In this document: one piece after another, positions 32,141-43,689 of the stretch | Numbering within the stretch: position 1 is the stretch's first letter | Layout: each line of letters begins with the position of its first letter | Assembly: GCA_015501585.1 (NCBI GenBank) | Contig: JADNRY010000148.1 | Location: 93,515 to 157,514 of the forward strand | From: Rhodocollybia butyracea | Lineage: Eukaryota; Basidiomycota; Agaricomycetes; Agaricales; Omphalotaceae | Direction: 5' to 3' | Length of the DNA stretch: 64,000 nt | Translations under genes and position numbers: made by a program | The notes under the pieces: generated by a model | Seen by the model: only the letters and a program-made list of their open reading frames with translations | Databases searched by the model: none | What the model was told of the DNA's origin: nothing

Positions 32141-33084
32141 CTTACTTGAGTCCCCGCTCATATAAGTGGGGCCCCGGCATATAGCGCATCCGCATTCTTG
32201 CCCTGATTTTGACTAAATATCTGCATCGTTCTCGTTGTACCCCAAGTTGGAGCCTGAGAAATGACTCCAGATTTGGAGGTCTGGTACGTGGGCGCGAGAT
32301 TCTAGACCTGCGTTGATGTTTCTTATCCTTCTGTTTAGCAGGACAAGTCTTATGTTTATGCCCCGTCCACAATGACAATTAGAGCTTGAAGTATGGAAAG
32401 AAGTACGGAAAGAACCAGATGATGAATCCGAGTCAGACTCAGAGCTTGATGGGACATCAGGGTCACTCGAAGGCGAAGACAAATGGCTATCTGAACTAGA
32501 GTCCGAAATCTTGCAAGCATCCTGAAGGGGCTTAACATCTGCCTTGCGAATCTTTTGAAGATTCGGACTCGGAAACAATGCTCTGTTGTTTTCCCTTATG
32601 AAGCTTAGCCTTCATTGATCCATTCATGGATCTCTTATGTGACTTGGTAGCCGAATCTTTGCAGTCACTAACTTGAGACGCGGCTTTAAAATCGGAAACA
32701 GCTTGAATGTCCCTGACATCATTCCAGTTCTGGAGAGTTGCGCGCTGCATTAAAATCCTTCTCCAAACTCTCATAATGGGCAGGATACCAGGTAATGAGA
32801 AGTTTTTATTCACGTTCGCAGATTTAGCAGTTTTAAAAGCACTCGGTGGACTCCCGCCCTCCAGGGCCAGCGTACAGGAGGTGGAATGCGGATGCGCTAA
32901 CCAGGCAACTTTGGCGGGACCCCACTTTATGAGCGCGGACTTTGACAACACAAGAGCGACAAAGAAGAGGACTGTCTGTAGTCACTTGAAGGCGGATTGT
33001 AGCCATCCCGGAGATCTTCTGAAGGCGCAGCAACGACTGGGGAAAGAAGTTCCTAGATGAAAGCTATGAGCAGTGTTTTCGGTT
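32141..33084. other. Unresolved region with Ser-rich minus-strand frames
   Basis: Minus-strand frames at 32,213-32,578 and 32,532-32,951 are Ser/Asp-rich (SDSSSDSHLSS, SSSESDSDSSSG) and basic (KSHKRSMNGSMKAKLHKGK). They could be pieces of one broken gene, but I recognise no domain. The copia-like reverse transcriptase remnant follows on the plus strand. Confidence 0.35.
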
Positions 33085-33640
33085 AGTTGAGGCTAGGCTT
33101 GTTGTTAACGGAGGTGGAAGGTGTTGATTACTTCGAGGTTTTTACAGCGGTTTTAAGATTTGGATCACTCAGGATCCTCATAGCGGTATGGGTTTCGCTC
33201 GGATACTTCATCTGGCAGATTGATTTTGCCTCGGCTTACCTGAATGCGGAGATGAAGGAGAATATGGATGTCCGCCCACCTGAAGGCTTTGAAGGTAGAG
33301 GATCGGGAAAGGTTATGTGGGTGAAGAAGTCAGTATCCGGGTCAATGCAAGCAGGAAGGGAGGAACTGGTGGAAGCAGTTAGATCGGATTTGGGATACAC
33401 TCGCTTGTAAGCTGATAAATGCGTAAGGTCGAGGAAGCTGGATTTAAAGGAGACGATGACAGGGACCTATACAAATGACATGTTAGGTGGATCTTCATCG
33501 AAGGAAGAAATGGTTAGAGCAAAGGAGGAAATCGGAAGCAGGTATTGGATAAAGGAGACTGATGCGGTACATTTCGCTCTAGGTATGAGGCTGGTACACT
33601 ATCCATGCTGGCCTACTGGGACCAGTTTCTGACTAAGTTT
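33085..33640 (+). pseudogene. Decayed Ty1/copia reverse transcriptase fragment
   Basis: Plus-strand translation shows copia RT landmarks in order: GVDYFEVF, IDFASAYLNAEMKE (first catalytic Asp region), PPEGFEGRGSGKVMWVKKS, then in a shifted frame TYTNDMLGG where YVDDM is expected, and HFALGMRL. Stops and frameshifts interrupt it (for example TAA at 33,408-33,410). It is unrelated in sequence detail to the young copia element at 37,980 and is much older. Confidence 0.78.
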
Positions 33641-33884
33641 GGGCTCCAGGATCTCAAATCAAAATCGACACCCAATTCGGACAAGGAGCTTGTCGACCTG
33701 ACATAGCGTATGAAACTAATGACTTATCCAGGCTCTGAAGGAGAGGTCAAGATTCATCATGTCCTATCTGGAGAGAATCTTGCTGGCTTCTGCGGCAAGG
33801 TAATGGATGTTGGACACATCTCCCCAATGACAGAATTGTTGGGAGTAATAAATGGGGGATGCCGTCGATTTTGCCACAGCCGAG

Positions 33885-34930
33885 AATCTCGAATTTTGAG
33901 AAGGGGATGGGTGGGCTTTTGGGTGTATAAGTGGCATGGGTGGGCATGGGGAATGGGATTGCTAAATAAAGGTCAAAACCATTGTCGGAATGGCTTAATG
34001 GCACGCTCAAATGGAGTGGCGGATTCATCGGTGGATAGACTGGCCCCGGGAGTTAAAAGGTTATCGGAATTTTTCTGTAAATTTGATTATTTCATACTAG
34101 ATTTTGTTTCTAGAAGTCTAATAATTATATTACCATAGCCATAAGAAACTCCTAGTAGTAGTGTTACTGTGGATCTAGGCGGATCCTTAGAGTGTGGGTT
34201 TTGGAAGAAGCTTCTGACGGATAACGGCGATGGGATGTTTCCGTCGATGGAGTCTGGCGGGAGCATACTCGATCTGGGAACGACAACGATGTAGAATCAC
34301 TGAGCGGGACCAGTAAGAGTAGTAGAATGAACTCAGAGAGTAAGCCTAGGAGTAGATGAGTATCCGACTCGAAAGGTAGAGCCCACAAAGTGCAAAAGGA
34401 AAGGAAGACGATCATGAGCGGAAGCGGAAGTTCTGGTGGGAAGTTCTAGTGGATGCGCGATAATTGGGATCGAAAGTGAGTAGATTGCGCAGAAAGTACA
34501 CGGAACGGGTAAAGAAGTACAAGGACATATCTTGAAAGGGAACAGGGCACCTAGGCAGAAACGGGTTGAGTAGTCTTGTTAGGGGAACGACCAGTGGGGG
34601 AATACATTGTTCGAGACTCAATGTTATCATAAGAGAGAGAGAAGCGGAAATAGGGAAGTGTGGGTTAAAAGGGTGTATCAGTGGCATGGGCGGGAATGGG
34701 GCATGTGTGGAGAATGGGATTGCTAAATAAAGGTCAAAACCATTGTCGCATGCACAATGGCTCAATGATACGCGCAATGGATTCGTCGGTGGATAGACAT
34801 TGATGCGTTCTTTGGCTACAACTTTTCTACGCGCCACAGCCAACACAACCGTCTAAAAGGTTATTGAAATTTTTCAGTAAATTTGATTATTTATGCTATA
34901 TTCATGCTAGCTTTTACTAATAATCATATT
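33885..34930. repeat. Pair of ~250-bp direct repeats flanking LTR debris
   Basis: Segments at about 33,905-34,115 and 34,670-34,925 share AATGGGATTGCTAAATAAAG, the CGGTGGATAGAC word and TTTCTGTAAATTTGATTATT-like tails. Between them lies a fragment related to the solo LTRs. The arrangement could be a duplicated target or the decayed ends of a larger element. Confidence 0.65.
34161..34460 (-). mobile_element. Degraded relative of the 858-bp LTR family
   Basis: Starts GGATCTAGGCGGATCCTTAG (compare GGATCTAGGCGGAATCCTTC at the left end of solo LTR 2). It contains AAGCCTAGGAGTAGATGAGT near 34,340, matching AAGCCTAAGAGTAGATGAGT at 46,507, and GAGCGGAAGCGGAAG at 34,416. The middle is highly diverged and no target duplication was found. 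Confidence 0.65.
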
Positions 34931-35520
34931 ACCATGGCCATTGTCTACTATAATAAAGTTCAGCTAACATGAAGTTTTTTGGTTTATCATAATTTTTCTA
35001 TCAATTGAACATTACCTAAATAACATTTATTTTAATCTGGAAGAATTCTCTTATGGCTTCATTGTAAGTTTCTTCTGTTATGTTAAACAAATACAATGGC
35101 TCTAAATTTTTGATTATCATAAGTTCATGAATACCATAAGATAAAAAAAGATATTCATGCTGATATTTATTCATATAACTTTTCCATTTCTGCTCAAAGA
35201 TTTATGGAATGCAATACAAAATTCTATAGTTAAACCACTACAATCTTATCAGTATCATACTCAAATAATTGCATAAATTTGTTACCTTAATGTAGAATTA
35301 TGCTAAAAGCTCATTTCAAAATATTACAATAAACATAACTCAACTTTATCATTAGTTCTTCATAGTTTCAGCATAAGTTATACACTTTATGGTAAAGCAA
35401 TGATTTTATTGGATTTTTTTCACTTAATATAAACTTAACAGATCTTTACCATAAACATCAGAGTTTATGCCAAAAATTATTCATACAATTTTAACATAAT
35501 TTTACTATTTCCAGCAAAAT
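34931..35520. other. AT-rich stretch, nothing recognised
   Basis: Very AT-rich, with repeated TTATCATAAG and TAAATTTG words and no coding signal. Confidence 0.5.
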
Positions 35521-36480
35521 TTACAGGGATTTGCACGCAGTGTCAGCTGCGTGGCTGGTTAACTTGCATTCTATAATGAGTTCATTGTTAGTGTTTTTTA
35601 GTTCGCATTGGCTGATTATGAGCTCACCGTTATACTGTTGACGGCAGAAAGAACGCTCGATCCGATTGAACTTGAATTTCCTAGATTTAAATTTGTCCTG
35701 GAGACGCATCTTCACAGCGCGAGCATTCATACGGAGATCAAGGAATGGACTGCTAGCCAGTTCTCTATAGTCCTCCAGTAGTCCCTCGACACCGAGCGCT
35801 CTCTCTTGTCGCTTAAGGGAAGCTTTGAGATTCTCCAGCTGTTTCTCTGCATCCGGTAGTTGCATTTGCACCTCAGCATGTTTGTACAGCTCTGTTTTGA
35901 GGTCCATGAGTGTATTTTGGTAGTCAGATACCTTCTTAGCCGCCACATCGTGAGCTTTCCGCGTCTCCCACGCGACTTCAACTGCCTTCTTGCCTTTATT
36001 CTTCAACTGGCCTGGAAGAGAGTTATTACTTCCGCTTCTGATCTGAATGAAGCGCGAACCACTTATGAGGTAACGGTTTCATCTGCAATACCACCTGTTC
36101 CTCCCATTGCTCCCTTAGGAAAGCAGTGGTCCTCTTCGAATCTCTAACCTCTTTGTTGGCTTCAGTGCGTCTGGTTGTAGTGGAATGCCATTTACGCTGG
36201 AGCCACTTGCCAAGGTTTACAAGACTTTCTTGATCTCCATGCTGAACTTGTGAGTCCAAAGTGAAAAGACAAAGGTGATACTACAAAGCGTGAGATCAGA
36301 CTAGAACAATGCCATAAAGCGCAGATATGCGATAAGTTTACTTATTGAGTGCCACAACCTTTCGCACCCTTCACCATCCGACAACCCAAATCCTTTGCAT
36401 TTCCTTGGATGGTAAATACATTGGCACGCCCACCCATGGCCATAGGCATGGAAGACACGCTCCTGCTGGTGCGCCAATGC
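35521..36480 (-). pseudogene. KDZ (Kyakuja-Dileera-Zisupton) transposase, C-terminal fragment
   Basis: Minus-strand pieces, read from 36,480 down, match the KDZ transposase C-terminal half. The first has HAYGHGWACQCIYHPRK, then GFGLSDGEGCERLWHSIS (the conserved GEGxER motif, likely containing the last catalytic acid). YHLCLFTLDSQVQHGDQE, LGKWLQRKWHSTTTRR and the long coiled-coil region (35,521-36,006, KNKGKKAVEVAWETRKAH ... RKFKFNRIERSFCRQ) follow. Exon borders at about 36,300 and 36,020 do not rejoin cleanly, and the N-terminal two thirds are missing. Sequence beyond 36,500 on this strand is unrelated. KDZ elements are DNA transposons expanded in agaricomycetes together with TET/JBP genes. 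Confidence 0.8.
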
Positions 36481-36852
36481 CCCCTTACTATATCCATACC
36501 CTCGGACTTTTTGAGCATTTTTCCTGTATTTTTGCGGTATTTTTTTCGATTTACAGGAGCATTCACACATGGGTTCCCATGCTCCCCCTCATGCGCCCTG
36601 CCCCCCGCATGCCACCTAGAACATTTTCGGCATTTTTTACGATTTTTTCGCGATTTTAGGCGCCTATCTAGCACATCATTTTTTTTTTCTCCATATATGG
36701 GAGTAATCTTATCTCTTAGCCAGCAGTCTCCAAATTGATAGGCCACAGTATCATCGCATGCCTTGGTAAAGGCTGCCACGACATCTATCGGGTGCCTTTA
36801 GAAAGGCTTCACAGAATCAGCTGCTGTCACCCACAGGCTCTGGAACCATATA

Positions 36853-37979
36853 CTAATCAATTGTGAAGAGATCCGTGCGAAACTTTATCTCATATAATTC
36901 CCAAACCACTGCATGGACCACATGTAAGTCCAACTGGCCAGATGTGTCAAGTTGAACGTCAACATCATTCCACCTAGCAGGGGTGGATTCAATGTTGTCA
37001 ACATCAATAGTGATACCAACGGTTGAGCTTGATTGGCTGACTAGCTCCTTGAGAGCATGGAGCATCTTCTTGCGACGTTCAGAGACCGGAAGGTCAGGGT
37101 GTGCCAGAGTTTCAAGCAATGCACACCATTCCTCGTGCGTGTACCTATTTGCATTAGGATGACTCAAACGCCACACAACCACCAGGCAAATTCACAGCCA
37201 CATGAGGACAATAGGGGGCTTTAGGATGTTTTTAGATGTTAGAAAGGCGGTGGGGTCGCATTGGGCTGCCCAGTAACGATGATCCTGTAAGTTGCTCCAG
37301 TTCTGCGTTGATGAGCAACCTCCCACCATGGCAAAGGGTTGGGAAAGGGAGTATAAACAACTTCAGTCTTGAAACAGTTGCGCTGCACGGTACCTAAAAA
37401 ATGAAGATATGAGTGTGAAACTACTACAAACACAGTGCTACTCACTGTGCTTTACCCTCTTTGCTGGAGGAGTAGGAGATATCTTATCACACTTCATAAC
37501 ATCCACCACATCCACTTCCAGAGTCTTAGCTGCGCGCGCCGCAAGAGATCCATTGTTATTCTTCTGACCATGTTGGGGAATAAAAGTGAAGGAGAAAATT
37601 GTTGATGGACAAAGAGCGCCATGCGAGCATATTGCTTGTAATGACCAGGAGGACTGGTGTAAATGGTCATATGTGGGGGATCATTATCAGGCACATCAAG
37701 TCTGAAATTGGTATCATGGATGGGAAGATAGCAACCACTGTAGTCGACATCCAATGCATGGACAATAAAGGGAATTTTTACGGTAGGATGCTCATCCCAC
37801 ATCCGTACAACCCATACCGGAATACCAACCTGGACCAAATCAGAAGCCAAATCCAGGTTGTCTATGAATGTGCCTATAATCAAAGAATCAAGAGAGAATG
37901 CATGATCGACATCCTGTAGATGTGGCAGCCAAACAGTGAACCAGTATGTTTCCAGAAATACACGTTGGAGGCATGATAT
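36853..37979 (-). pseudogene. Uncharacterised basidiomycete repeat-family gene, 3' part, split by the copia element
   Basis: The minus strand has two clear segments. 37,979-37,494 reads RVFLETYWFTVWLPHLQDV then SLIIGTFIDNLDLASDLVQ and VGIPVWVVRMWDEHPTVKIP. 37,182-36,853 reads WRLSHPNANRYTHEEWCALL and, at the end, VVWELYEIKFRTDLFTID. From memory this pattern (IGTFI..L..A......PVWLVR; WRN..; LWELYELNFR.E...LD) belongs to a widespread agaricomycete protein family without known domain or function, often found near transposons. The copia element entered at 37,975-37,979, cutting off the 5' part; what remains on the other side (43,152 onward) is not clearly recognisable. Confidence 0.6.
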
Positions 37980-38327
37980 TGTTGGATATTTGGTCCGCGG
38001 TATATGGCCGCCGGTATGTACAGCTCCAATACCGAGTAGATATCAGACCCGAGTTCTTATCATTTGTTTTAACTTTTATTTCACTGATACGGATTTCTAC
38101 TTATACTGTACGTATCGACGTTCCCTTCTTTTCCTCAGCCTTCATCACTTCTGGCTGAGGTATGTCTATTATACTTATGCTCTATGTCCATTATGCTCAT
38201 ACTGTACCTATAGCTTAGTTGTACATTGTACTAACGTGTCTCTTAGGTATGGTAATATGATTTAGCCTTCATCACTTCTGGCTGAGCTTAGTTGTACATC
38301 GTACTAACGTGTCTCTTAGTTCCAACA
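37980..38327 (+). repeat. 5' LTR of the copia element
   Basis: Begins TGTTGGATATT and ends TTAGTTCCAACA. It contains an internal duplication: CCTTCATCACTTCTGGCTGA and TAACGTGTCTCTTAG each occur twice. Differs from the 3' LTR at about 37,991 (T versus C) and 38,110 (G versus A). Confidence 0.96.
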
Positions 38328-38341
38328 GGTTATGGGCCCCG
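38328..38341 (+). other. Primer-binding site, half-tRNA (initiator Met) type
   Basis: GGTTATGGGCCCCG follows the 5' LTR directly. Its complement, GGGCCCATAACC, corresponds to the anticodon stem-loop of initiator tRNA-Met (GGGCUCAUAACC) with one G-U wobble, not to a tRNA 3' end. This is the half-tRNA priming arrangement known from Drosophila copia. Confidence 0.75.
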
Positions 38342-38426
38342 AGTCCGCCTGATACAGCCAGCCTTATAGTGATTACCGGAATCGAATCTTTTATCTTCTC
38401 TTCCTGCATAACCCTCGTCTCTATCG

Positions 38427-41400
38427 ATGTCTACTACCCCTTCCGCTCCTACTACCCAACCTACTCAGACTACTTCGAGTACACAGACCACTATGACCGC
38501 GCCGACTATTCCGAGTGATTGGACCATCCCTAGTGGTGGAAATTCACTCTTCCCTCGTGACACTAAGCTCAAAGGTGAAACGAATTTTTCGTCTTGGTCT
38601 GCCGTCTTCCTCGCTGGTGCTCGCACAGTAGGATGTCAGTCTATTTTGTCAGGCGCGCTTGTTTGTCCTTCCGATACCGACACTAAGTATCTTATCTGGC
38701 AACGGATGGATTCTTATATGATGAACATGCTTCTCCAGTGTATCTCTGAGAGCATGGTCAGTATGGTAGAAGGTCTTACAAGCGCCGCCGCCTATAAACG
38801 ACTTTCGGGTACTTATGGTCCTCAGGGTTCTGGTCTCATCATGACGTTCTTCTCCCGACTCACCCGCCGACTTCTGCTCCAGCATAGCTTTGATTCTTTG
38901 TCTGCCCATCTTCAGGGTTTCGAATCCGCTCTGCAGGATATCCGGAAAGCTGGGTACGTTGTGGAGGAAGGGTTTGCCTCTGCTATTCTTGTCACTACTC
39001 TCCCCAATGAGGAAGGTGCGACCGGGTCTTGGCACACCTGGATCCGCAGTTTCTCTCTCACCTCCAGCACTACTCTTGAGTCAACTGTCCAACAGATTTT
39101 AGGTTCTTACCGTTCAGCTCATCCTGACGAGAACTCTAATTCCGGCATGTCGAACGTAGAAGCCGCCGTCGCTGTGCTTGAACGCTCCTATGCGGCCCGT
39201 GGAGATTATTATTGTGTCAACTGCCACACTCCTGGTCACACCAAGGATTTTTGCCGTAAGCCCGGTGGTGGGAAACATGCTATGGAGGCTAAGGGAGGTA
39301 ACAGAAAGGGGAAAAATAAGAAGAAGGGCAAAGAGAAAGCCCACCATGTGGAGAGTGGGGGAGGAGGTGAAACTGAGCAGTCTACCTCATCACATTTTGT
39401 AGAATCTTCTTCGGGCGCCAATATTATCGATTTCTCTGCTTACCCGGTGACCGAGACTTCTACAAATGTGAATTCCTCCCAGCCTATGTCTGAGTCAGTG
39501 TATCCAGCTGGTACTACTGCCGATAGGCCTCCCATCATTATCGACTCTGGTACTACGTCTCACATTCATTCTGTTTGTGCCGACTTCACGTCTTTCCACC
39601 ATCCGGCCATTTCTCAGAAGGTTACTGGATTGGGTCATGGTACTATGAAGATTGCAGGTCGAGGTATAGCCGTTTTTCTTGCGCGTCGTCGCCATCGTCA
39701 ACTTGTCCGTCTCAATCTGAAGGACACTGCTTTCGTTCCTGACTCCTCTCCTACCCTCATTTCCGTTTCCCGACTCGACGAAGCTAAGTGTTATACTGTC
39801 TTTGGCGCAGGGAAATGTGTAACATTCAGTAAGGATGATGCTGGTACTTTTATCCAGCGCCTTATTGATGAGGAGGATGTTGTTTTCACTGGAACGAAGG
39901 ACGATTCTCGACTTTATCACCTTGACTCTGCTCCCTCCACCTCTGCATTTACATCTTCCACCTCGGACAAACCTCCGCTTTACTCCAAACTGGTTCAGCT
40001 TCATAACGAGCTTGGGCATTTGAACTATCCCGCTTGTCGTGACTTGTACCGTTCGGGTACGCTTGAGGGGATGACCGTGAAACTTACAGCCTCAGAATTG
40101 GCTGCAGAACCCCCCATCTGTGATGCCTGCGCACAGAGAAAGCTCACCCGTGCGCGCTTTCCTGAATCAAACTCTAGAGCTTCAGAGCCACTGGGCCTAG
40201 TTCACTCAGATCTTTGGGGACCAGCTCCGGTCTTGACCATGACCGGCATGGGGTATCTCATCATGTTTCTTGATGATTGCTCCCGTATGGCTTGGGGTTA
40301 CTTGCTTCGCCGCAAGAGTGATGCTTTTACTGCTTTTAAGCAGTGGTTAGTTGAAGTAGAGAAGGTAACCGGCAAAAAGTTGAAGGTTTTCCGCACTGAC
40401 AATGGTGGGGAATATATAACCAACGAGTGGCGCGATTGGATGAAGGAGCATGGTATCCGCTGGGAAAAGACCGCTCCTTACACTCCTGAACAGAACGGCC
40501 GTTCTGAGCGCCTCAATCGTACAATTTTTGACCGGGTACGCACTATCCTTATTCACTCTCAACTTCCTCTCTCTATGTGGGGCTACGCTGTCTGGTACAT
40601 TCTTAATATCCGTGCCCGGACTTATGCTAGACCTCTACCCAAAGGGGAGACACCCTATCATCTCTGGTACAAGAAGCACCCTGACCGTCGAAAATTGCAT
40701 TCTTTTGGATGTAAAGTTTGGGTATACAACAACTCACAGGAGCATAAACTTGACGCTCGTGGTACTCCTGGTATTTTTCTAGGTTTTGATGAGACTCGGG
40801 TGGCATACTATGTGTACACGCCAGGTAAAGGTGTACATTCAGCAATCTGTGTGAAGTTTGATGACAACACTAATGGAGATGGACTTTTGAGCGCCGCGGG
40901 GGAGTCCTATGATTATTCGTCTCTCAAAAATCCTACTTATAAAGATGACGATGAGTTTTCCCCTATAACCGCTCCATCCGCTCTCCCACCTGACCCTCCT
41001 GTTCCTGTTCCTCCTGCTACTCCTCCACCTCGTGCCCCTCGTCCTAATCCCCGCATGCCTTCTGATGCTACACCTGCTAAGACTCACTCTCGTGCGAGAG
41101 CAGAAGTCCAGCCACAGATTGATGAGGATATTCCTCCGCATGTTGAGCTTGATATGGATGATAGCGGGGATGAGGGAGAGATGCCCGAACTGGCTCATAT
41201 CTTGAGTGGTGAAATTCCATTCAATGTTTCGCAGGCTCTCAACTCTCCCGATCATGCAGAGTGGGAAGCCGCTTGTCATTACAAGCTTAACCAGCTCTTG
41301 GAGACTGGGACTTACTCTCTCGTTCCACCACCTCCTGACCGTAAGGCCATTGGTACACGCTGGGTCTTCGCTATCAAGTGCAATGCCAACACTCAGGCCA

Positions 41401-42791
41401 TTGAGGTCTACCGAGCTCGACTTGTAGCTCAGGGTTTTACCCAAATTCCGGGTATTGACTTTGTCAATATCCACGCTCCGACTGCTCGTATTGAATCCAT
41501 TTGTGGTATTGCAACCGTAGCGGCCATCCAGGATTGGGAAATTCATGTCATTGATGTGAAATCTGCTTATCTTAATAGCACCATCCCTGATGACCAGCCA
41601 ACGTATGTGAAGCAACCGCCCGGATTTGCAGTCAGAGGAAAGGATTCGTGGGTTTGGAAGCTTAACAAGGCACTCTATGGACTTAAGCAGTCTGGTTTTC
41701 TCTGGTATGAGAAACTAAAAAGTGTTTTGGTTGAACTTGGCTTTCAGGTTTGCATTTCCGATCCTTGTGTCTTCTTTTGTCGTTCTTCCGATGGAATAAT
41801 CATCATTGCAACTCACGTCGATGATCTAGCTCTCTTTGGTTCCTCCATTCTACAGATTATTCAATTCAAGGATGAGTTCCGTACTCATTTTGATATCTTG
41901 GATAAGGGGGAGATCTCTCAATTTTTGGGTATGACTGTTACTCGTGATAGATCTGCTCGAACCATTTCCTTTTCCCAACGTTCCTACATCTTGTCTCTCA
42001 TTTCGCGTTTCCGACTCGATGATGCTCACCCCGTTGGAACACCCATGGAAAAGACGGTATTGTCCAAAGCTGATTGTCCTTCTGATGATTCTCCTGAACA
42101 GAGAGAGATGCGCTTGGTGCCCTACGCTGAAGGTGTTGGTTCTCTCATGCACGCCTCCACTTGAACGCGCCCGGACATCACTCGCAGCACCCAACAAGTA
42201 GCGCAGTTCATGCATAATCCCGGTCATATCCACTGGAAAGCAGTGAAACGGATTATTCGCTATTTGAAGGGGACTGTTGACTTCGTCCTCGTCCTTGGTG
42301 GCAAGTCACTCCTTTTCTTTGCCTATACCGACTCCAACTTTGTTGATCACCTTGAACATGGTCGTTCGGTGTCTGGCGCCGCCCTCACTTTCGGTACAGG
42401 TTGTTTTTCCTGGTATACGAGGAAACAGACTGCTGTTGCAACTTCCACCAGTGAAGCCGAATATTATGCAGCTGGATCTTGTGGTAGGGAAGTTGTTTGG
42501 TTCCGCTCCCTTCTCCAGGAACTCGACTTCACTCAACCTGAACCAACTCAGATGTTTGTTGATTCATCTTCGGCTTTGAAGAACATTAATTCCGACCAAG
42601 TCACTAATGCAAACAAACATATCAAAATTCACCACCACTGGATTTGTGAAGCGGTTCATTGCGGTGATATTCAGACAGCTGTTGTTGCTTCTAGGGATAA
42701 TGTCGCCGACATATTCACCAAAGCTCTTGATGGTGAAACTCATCGACAGGCAACTCAACTACTGGGACTTGTCCCAATGCATTCTCGTTGA
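38427..42791 (+). pseudogene. copia Gag-Pol polyprotein with one in-frame TGA
   Basis: A single frame of 1,454 codons broken only by TGA at 42,162-42,164, between reverse transcriptase and RNase H (HAST-stop-TRPDI). Domains: Gag (residues 1-260); CCHC knuckle CVNCHTPGHTKDFC (about 263-276); protease IIDSGTTSH (Asp about 373); GAG-pre-integrase HNELGHLNYP with CDAC; integrase D595, D658, E694 (spacing D-35-E; DLWGP, FRTDNGGEY, NGRSERLNRT); Pro-rich linker; reverse transcriptase with IDVKSAYLN and HVDDLALFG (about 1,130; His where Tyr is usual); RNase H with YTDSNF and TSEAEYYAA. Every catalytic residue I can check is intact. At the stop, related elements have a small residue before TRPDI, so a GGA-to-TGA change is plausible. 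Confidence 0.93.
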
Positions 42792-42798
42792 GGGGGAG
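42791..42798 (+). other. Polypurine tract of the copia element
   Basis: AGGGGGAG immediately before the 3' LTR, overlapping the last base of the pol stop codon. Confidence 0.85.
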
Positions 42799-43146
42799 TG
42801 TTGGATATTCGGTCCGCGGTATATGGCCGCCGGTATGTACAGCTCCAATACCGAGTAGATATCAGACCCGAGTTCTTATCATTTGTTTTAACTTTTATTT
42901 CACTGATACGGATTTCTACTTATACTGTACATATCGACGTTCCCTTCTTTTCCTCAGCCTTCATCACTTCTGGCTGAGGTATGTCTATTATACTTATGCT
43001 CTATGTCCATTATGCTCATACTGTACCTATAGCTTAGTTGTACATTGTACTAACGTGTCTCTTAGGTATGGTAATATGATTTAGCCTTCATCACTTCTGG
43101 CTGAGCTTAGTTGTACATCGTACTAACGTGTCTCTTAGTTCCAACA
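42799..43146 (+). repeat. 3' LTR of the copia element
   Basis: 348 bp, TGTTGGATATTCGG to TTAGTTCCAACA, followed by the GATAT target duplication at 43,147-43,151. Confidence 0.96.
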
Positions 43147-43151
43147 GATAT

Positions 43152-43689
43152 GATATCTGCAAGAGGACTGTTGAAGAAGCACCTGGAATGGACAAACAAT
43201 CAAGGTATTTACAAAGTTGATTTACAAAGCTGAGCTCTGCCGCGGACTAGATACATATCATCACGGAGATCTGCTGGAAGGCCAGACTCGATTGAATGGC
43301 AAAGCAAAGTACACATCTCACTCAGGCTGTGAAGATGCGTACAACGCCTGCCAATCCGGGCAGATGCACACTGGCCAGATCATCAGCCATTGGCTAATAC
43401 CAAGCAAAGTGAAGAGGATGAGCTCCGGAATCATTGGCGGAAGGAATGACTGCCAGATGGCCAATGGAACAATGAAACAGCTGGGGCCACCAACACGGGT
43501 CATCTTGAGCAAAGTTGTTGTGACAACACATCTGAGTGTGGCACTGTGGGATCGGCGCAAGAATAACATTCATATTAAGTGTTGTTACAAACATCCCATG
43601 GGCTTGAAGCTCTGCGCCAACACAAGCATCATGAGCTCGCAACACTATCAAAGTGGTTAATAAACAGTTGTCGAACCGATTCATGTAGG
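43152..43689. other. Unresolved coding-like region downstream of the copia element
   Basis: Long open frames occur on both strands (43,217-43,660 plus; 43,394-43,705 minus), but none shows a family I know. It may hold the 5' part of the split minus-strand gene. A polypyrimidine/acceptor-like stretch, TCCTCTTGCAG read on the minus strand at about 43,155, would fit an intron end there. Confidence 0.4.

Larger units (their letters stand above)
37980..43146 (+). mobile_element. Complete, young Ty1/copia LTR retrotransposon (5,167 bp)
   Basis: Two 348-bp LTRs, a primer-binding site, one gag-pol frame with a single stop, a polypurine tract, and 5-bp GATAT target duplications (37,975-37,979 and 43,147-43,151). 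By eye the LTRs differ at only two positions, both transitions. All copia-order domains are present (gag, protease, integrase, reverse transcriptase, RNase H). Insertion is recent; the single nonsense codon probably prevents self-mobilisation unless supplied in trans. Confidence 0.96.

Noticed and set aside
34931..35520. AT-rich stretch as a centromere or replication origin
   Set aside because: Only base composition supports it; the length is a few hundred bases and no diagnostic repeat is present.
42277..42579. Overlapping frames inside the copia pol region
   Set aside because: Shadows of the pol frame, which shows all RNase H motifs in phase.
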